64,000 nt of DNA from Patiria miniata (taxonomy: Eukaryota; Echinodermata; Asteroidea; Valvatida; Asterinidae): contig NW_024037074.1 in the NCBI RefSeq assembly GCF_015706575.1, positions 5,642,001 through 5,706,000 on the forward strand, written 5' to 3'. Both the position numbers and the translations under genes were made by a program. Each line of letters starts with the position of its first letter. Position 1 is the first letter of the stretch. Positions 59,565-64,000 of the stretch are shown here, piece by piece. The notes under the pieces are model-generated. The model had not been told where the DNA came from, made no database searches, and saw only the letters and a program-made list of their open reading frames with translations.

Positions 59565-60149
59565 GTTCAGGCCTAAACATGTTGACGTTACAGCTCAGTA
59601 CATGCATAACAGTTTTGATCACGAAACACGATTTCGTCGATAGCACTCTGTCAAAATAAGTCAATTTATTGACTGATCTTTGGGAAAATCACCTACATTT
59701 TTGTCGTTAATGGCAGCAAGCCAGTATTTAGTACCAGTACGATATTAAATCCAAGTATAAAGCTTCTTGATAATGTAGGTTAGTTCCGGAATAAATGCAA
59801 ATGATCCTAGGCCCTATGCATTTAATTAAATAAAAACAATTTAACAGAAGTACATTTCTAGAATTATTGTGTTCCGTTCATACTGTTCATGTTACGAATA
59901 CTGTTACCAGTGACTGAACCGGGGAAAAAAATGATAAAGTTTTAACTCAATGAGAAAATCTGTTCAAAGTTAAGTTATCAGTTGATTTTCAATTTTGATG
60001 TTTTACAAATAAAGTATAAAATATTTACGATGAACACCACGCCAAAATGGACCCGGTGCGTAGCAGCCATCTTGGATAGCAATGGCTTTGTTTTACTGCA
60101 GCAATCTGTTCACCCATTTGTGCAACCCTTGTTATTATACAAATAATGA

Positions 60150-60657
60150 ATGTTTGTAAGTGCAATGGTAAGAATAAATTCATGAGGTGACAGATGAAAA
60201 GTTCCATTCCACGAGGCGAAGCCGAGTGGGATGGAACATTTTATCTGTCACCTCATGAAATTATTCTTTCCATTCCACGAACGTGAAACATTCATTATTT
60301 GTTTTACATAACACCTGAATAAATCCTTGTCATCTGATTGGTTGACTTTTAATAGCCAATTTAATCAGGTTAAAAACTGTTTCAAAGTTCGACAAGTTCA
60401 TCATATTTATGTTAATGCAAACTGTTCAACAGGTTCAGAACAATCATATTCAATTTATCTCGATTAAAAACAGCGCCACCACCAGCAGCAGTGACACCGT
60501 GCAATGGAAGTTGCAATTCACCGTGCAATAGAACTTCCATTGCACTGTGCGCTGCGCGCCACGCGCGCGCCGTGCGTTGGTACGAATAATTCAATGACAT
60601 GTGATCAACGATCCACCAATCAGATGACGGGGTTTTAATCAGGTGTTGTATAAAACA
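60150..60657. mobile_element. Nested foldback insertion, unit 3 copy
   Basis: Counterpart of 37962-38470 in the same place relative to the peptidase stop codon, with few differences. Confidence 0.75.
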
Positions 60658-60713
60658 AAATAATGATGCCCTCTAAGATGGCCGCTACACATACGGTCTA
60701 TTATTGGAGGAAG

Positions 60714-63700
60714 TTAGTACCAGACTTTGCATTTGAGGTCTGGGTTCATGTAGCTTCCAGCCGGACAGTTGAACGCAGCGCTGAACGCCTCGTTGTTCTG
60801 AAGCGCACCGATGACTCTGTGCGAACGAGAACGATAAAGCGAGATGGAGTTATCATTTTTGGGAAATGTATATCATAGAAATGATATTATAGAAATTATT
60901 ATAGAAATAGTTGATTACGTTTACTTAAAACGCTAGAATTGGTAAATTAGGAAATATAGTTAGAGCTCTTTTTTTCATTTAGTAACTATAAGTGCTACCA
61001 CGTATGTCGTTTTTGTTTTCGCATGCCCATGTTTACAAACCGTTTGTTGTTTGATTTGTCAAAATTACTTTATTTTCTCCTTGCTTCAACTTTTAAATCT
61101 GAGAGTGTTCTCGCAGAATAATGTTTAAAGCTTTACCAGTTGAGCGCTTTCTTTCAGTATTCTGTTTTATTACGTCAAATAACACTAGCAGTTTTCTCTG
61201 ACAAGCTTATTGCAAGGGTGTTTTTTTTAATCTGGTCATGTTCTGAATCATACTGACACATAATTTCTTGATTTGGACATGTATAAATCCTTGATTTTAG
61301 AGGGCCGAGTACATTATTCAGACAAATGTGTAAAAACGAAGCCTGCTACAGATATATCATTTCACATTTTGCAGAGTGTGGCGCAATTTCATCGTAATGT
61401 GCCTTGGATCAGACATGGGAAATGAATCTTCTTCAAGTGTGACTCCAGAAACGTTTCAAGTCCGATACAAACGGAAACATCTTAACCTGTGACCTCTATA
61501 TGATCACAACCAGAAGATGACCTGTATTGACCTAGAGTTCCCGAGAGAAGGATTTAAAATCGTCTGAAGCCAAGACGGACAATGAGCCCGAGGTTTTGAA
61601 AACACCTGACATACCTGTATGGGCCAGGACTGTGCACATCATTGTCGATGACGTCATCCGCTCCCTCTGGTGTGAACACACTGCACCATAGCTTGATTGC
61701 AAGAAATTAATTACAGTTTTTCATGAAAATGGCTCAATCTATAGTTGCATGATATTTCATTTTTCAAACTTGTATTGTACACTAAAGAGGGATAAGTGCA
61801 AAAACTTGAGTTTAGCCAAATTTTGGACGCGTTTTTTTAATGGATATTGGCCTTTGTGGTCATTGTCCAACCTCACATGAAAACTTATTAGGAAAGACAA
61901 AAGATACTTTTAAGTTCATGATGTTAAAAACTTCAAAATGGTTTTGAAGGAACGGGTCTGTAAATTGGAGCGAGAATCGGTTTCTAAATTATAAGGAGCT
62001 GAACATTACCTAAAAAGTGGAATGATCAAGAAACTCTGCTTTTTGGATTTATCCATTTGGGGGTTGGGTTTTGTGTGTTATGATGTAAAATTGATAATAG
62101 ACCGATTGACTAAGCCCCGCCTCCAGATGTATTGACCAATCACAGCCTTGATTGTCCGAGAAATGTCCGCTATGCGTGCATTTGCAAATGACACGCCCAG
62201 CATATAGCACTGGGCATGCGCACGTGGGCAGGTGGGCGGGGTTGAATGGATCGGTTTTAATTGTATACCTGGGAATATGACAGGAAGAACATCTGCTCTT
62301 CGGTGAAGTCAATGCCAGGGAGACGAGGTTGCTTGGGTATGTTGCCCATGTTAGCCTTGACGCAAGAGGAAATGTTGTGGGGGAAAATATATATTGTACC
62401 ATACATAAACGTGACGATATTTAAGAAGGGTGTATGTGTTCGTAATTACATGCATTAAAGGGAATACACATCATTTGCTTTTGCTGTAATTTTCAGAAAT
62501 GGATGGAATTGGGGGGGTTGGAAATGTATAGCAAATATAGTTACACGGACTTTTTTGAGGTTTTGGGTTAGAAAATGCTATAAAAACCAAGAGAAACGAT
62601 CATTTTCCTGTAGTCTGGTTCCCCTGACTCCATATAAGAAGAAACAGAGCAGTTTACATACATTGGGGAATTGTAAGGTCAGGGAACCAGTCTAGCTGGC
62701 TCGTACCCGTTCATAGGTTTCTAATCGATTGCAAAAAAGTGCGATGGTCAATTGGGGCCAGTATTTGAAGAAAAAAAACAGTTGTTTTCAACGCTGATCG
62801 GCCGATCAGCGTTGGAAATTGATACAAAAATACCACTTTTCTTGAAAATGACAGTATACCAGGTGCCATGATTTTACAGGATGCTTTACACTGTCATTCA
62901 CTAACAGTGCAGCAAGGTATTTCAAATTGATTTGGTAGTTTTATTTTTTGATGTTTGCAAATGTTGTATTTTCCCTTTAAAGGATTCATCTCGAAAACAA
63001 ACCTGCAAAAATTCCGCAAAAAAAATTCCCTGAACGTTCATTTTGTGTATTACTCAACTTGAGAGAATCTTACGAGGAAAGCTTATATTAGTGACCGAGA
63101 TGCAATCAGCCGATAATCCTGGATTATCAAGATGGCTTCTGAAATAAAAATACACTTGCAATGAATATAATTTTAAGATGTGATTCATGCTGATGATACC
63201 TTGTAAGACTCTCTCAGGCCTCCGTTGTCAGCAATGTTTTCACCCTGCGTCTGACCTCCGTTCAGCTATAAAAAATAAATAAATAAATAAATAAATAAAT
63301 AAAAAAGATATTAGATTTTGGAGAACTTCTAAATTTACAATGATTCAAAAGGTCAACCAGTCATTCCCTTGTGTTCCCTTTTTTTATGGAAACCGGAAAG
63401 CCATTGACAAAAATGATCCGATTGCCATTTCCTTTAGCGACCACATTAAAAGGGCGCTTTTAAACTGTGTGGCCGTTAGCGTAATTTTTATTCCTAGGAG
63501 GGTTAGGGGCAATGTCATGAATAATTCATGTTATTCATGAGACCGGACAATGACATCAACAGCATTGTAATAGGTTACTCAACTAGTTATTTACAATACA
63601 TTAAAGCATTTTAAAGAACGGTTGTCGTCGAGCTACCACACAGTAGCCTAGTGGATAGCGAGATGAGCTATGGTACAAAGATCCCTGGTTCGAATCCACG

Positions 63701-64000
63701 TCGTCGCTGCTCATTTTCATCAACTATTTTTCTTCTCCAAATTTATCACTGAGATAATTTTAAATTAAGGGGAAAATAGAACGAGAACCTAAGTCTTGCA
63801 ATGATTCAAAGGAAAAACTAAATTATTCATGACATTGCCCCTAACCCTCCTAGGAAAAAAAATACGCCGGCCGTCATCACTCAAGGAAGAAAAGCAAAAC
63901 GTACGCTTCTATTCGTTTCTGGCATGATGAATTCGGAGTACTGGTCGATGATACACTGCGCCCTCTCCAGGAAATTGTCGATGGACTCTTGACGCCACCA
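60714..64000 (-). CDS. Neprilysin-like M13 zinc metallopeptidase, gene 3 (last five exons, partial)
   Basis: Only the C-terminal part is in the window. Exons (high-low): beyond 64000-63905, 63265-63200, 62355-62269, 61691-61615, 60816-60714. They match exons 18-22 of gene 2 in length and phase. They encode [31 protein letters not shown] (Glu and Asp of the ExxxD motif), [32 protein letters not shown] with HSPG, and the terminal CKVWY. The zinc-binding HEITH exon lies beyond the right edge. No break is seen in the visible part. It is closer to gene 2 than to gene 1, sharing GENIAD, the CKVWY end and the 3' insertion. Confidence 0.92.
62459..62976 (-). mobile_element. TTAA-target MITE, family copy 5, in gene 3 intron 19
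   Basis: This 518-bp copy has TTAA at 62455-62458 and 62977-62980. Gene 2 shows the empty site 'tgcattaaaggattcatctc' (40276-40295) and gene 1 'caattaaaggattcatctcg' (about 23197). Its interior matches the young copies at 6240 and 8554, with the central palindrome kept. Confidence 0.9.
63473..63866. mobile_element. Inverted-repeat element with an internal tRNA-like promoter
   Basis: Ends of about 45 bp ('ttcctaggagggttaggggc' and its mirror) bound about 390 bp. GGCCGT flanks both sides (63470-63475 region and 63870-63875 region), against a single 'gtggccgtcatcac' in gene 2 near 40811. The element lies in intron 18 of gene 3. Inside is a tRNA-like segment with intact box A and box B. Confidence 0.75.
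63639..63715 (+). mobile_element. tRNA-like segment with A and B boxes (SINE head)
   Basis: Box A TAGCCTAGTGG (63644-63654) and box B GGTTCGAATCC (63687-63697) fit the RNA polymerase III consensus exactly. A complete cloverleaf acceptor stem is not evident, so I read it as a tRNA-derived SINE head, not a working tRNA. Confidence 0.65.

Larger units (their letters stand above)
18930..64000. repeat. Three-unit direct tandem array carrying M13 peptidase genes
   Basis: Unit 1 spans about 18930-35440, unit 2 about 35440-55740, and unit 3 from about 55740 past the window end. Each begins with a related stretch (agaattatt...aatacacatttt, then aactagaaattaagcc, and further on a 'gctgtgatgt.attcgata' block). 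Each carries a minus-strand peptidase gene with the same exon set. Exons align closely; introns differ mainly by inserted elements. An insertion in the 3' flank of genes 2 and 3 that is absent from gene 1 indicates that units 2 and 3 are the closer pair. Confidence 0.9.

Noticed and set aside
63639-63715. Candidate working tRNA gene
   Set aside because: Boxes A and B are good but no clean acceptor stem or anticodon arm is evident, and it lies within a mobile element.
1-64000. CRISPR array, operon or prokaryotic features
   Set aside because: Introns, SINEs and animal gene families show nuclear animal DNA; the direct repeats seen are microsatellites or segment duplications.

Overview
The window is animal nuclear DNA. 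It has split genes with GT/AG introns, a two-immunoglobulin receptor pair, tRNA-derived SINEs, LINE and Penelope remnants, and very many short inverted-repeat DNA transposons. A marine invertebrate deuterostome (echinoderm or hemichordate type) is my best guess. It rests only on repeat style and gene content, and no species can be named.

Left part (about 1-18900): two single-exon genes on the plus strand (2163-3371 and 15118-16248) encode paralogous type I membrane proteins. Each has a signal peptide, two Ig domains, an extra cysteine pair around the second domain, a stalk, one membrane helix and a cytoplasmic tail. A fragment of the first gene lies at 7114-7206. A possible terminal exon of an unknown gene ends at 18611. 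The rest is noncoding and full of transposons: a roughly 510-530 bp TTAA-type element, hAT-like elements with G/C tracts, a palindrome with telomere-like repeats, and microsatellites.

Right part (about 18930-64000): three direct tandem units of about 16-20 kb, each carrying a minus-strand neprilysin-like M13 zinc peptidase. Gene 1 (34214-21187) and gene 2 (54580-38528) can each be read through 22 exons in consistent phase, as 771 and 777 residues. Gene 3 shows only its last five exons (60714 to beyond 64000). The catalytic set (HEITH, ExxxD, NA, HSP...R, terminal CKVW) is present in genes 1 and 2. Genes 2 and 3 share features that gene 1 lacks, so they look like the more recent pair.

Because the units are paralogous, many insertions can be compared with an empty site in a sister unit. 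This fixes target duplications and relative ages. The most striking cases are a TA-target element inserted inside the 5' splice site of gene 1 exon 6, a duplicated half of the active-site exon in gene 2, and an inverted-repeat element in gene 3 carrying a tRNA-like RNA polymerase III promoter. The peptidases would act on extracellular peptides and the Ig proteins would be surface receptors. Nothing in the sequence ties the two sets together beyond proximity.
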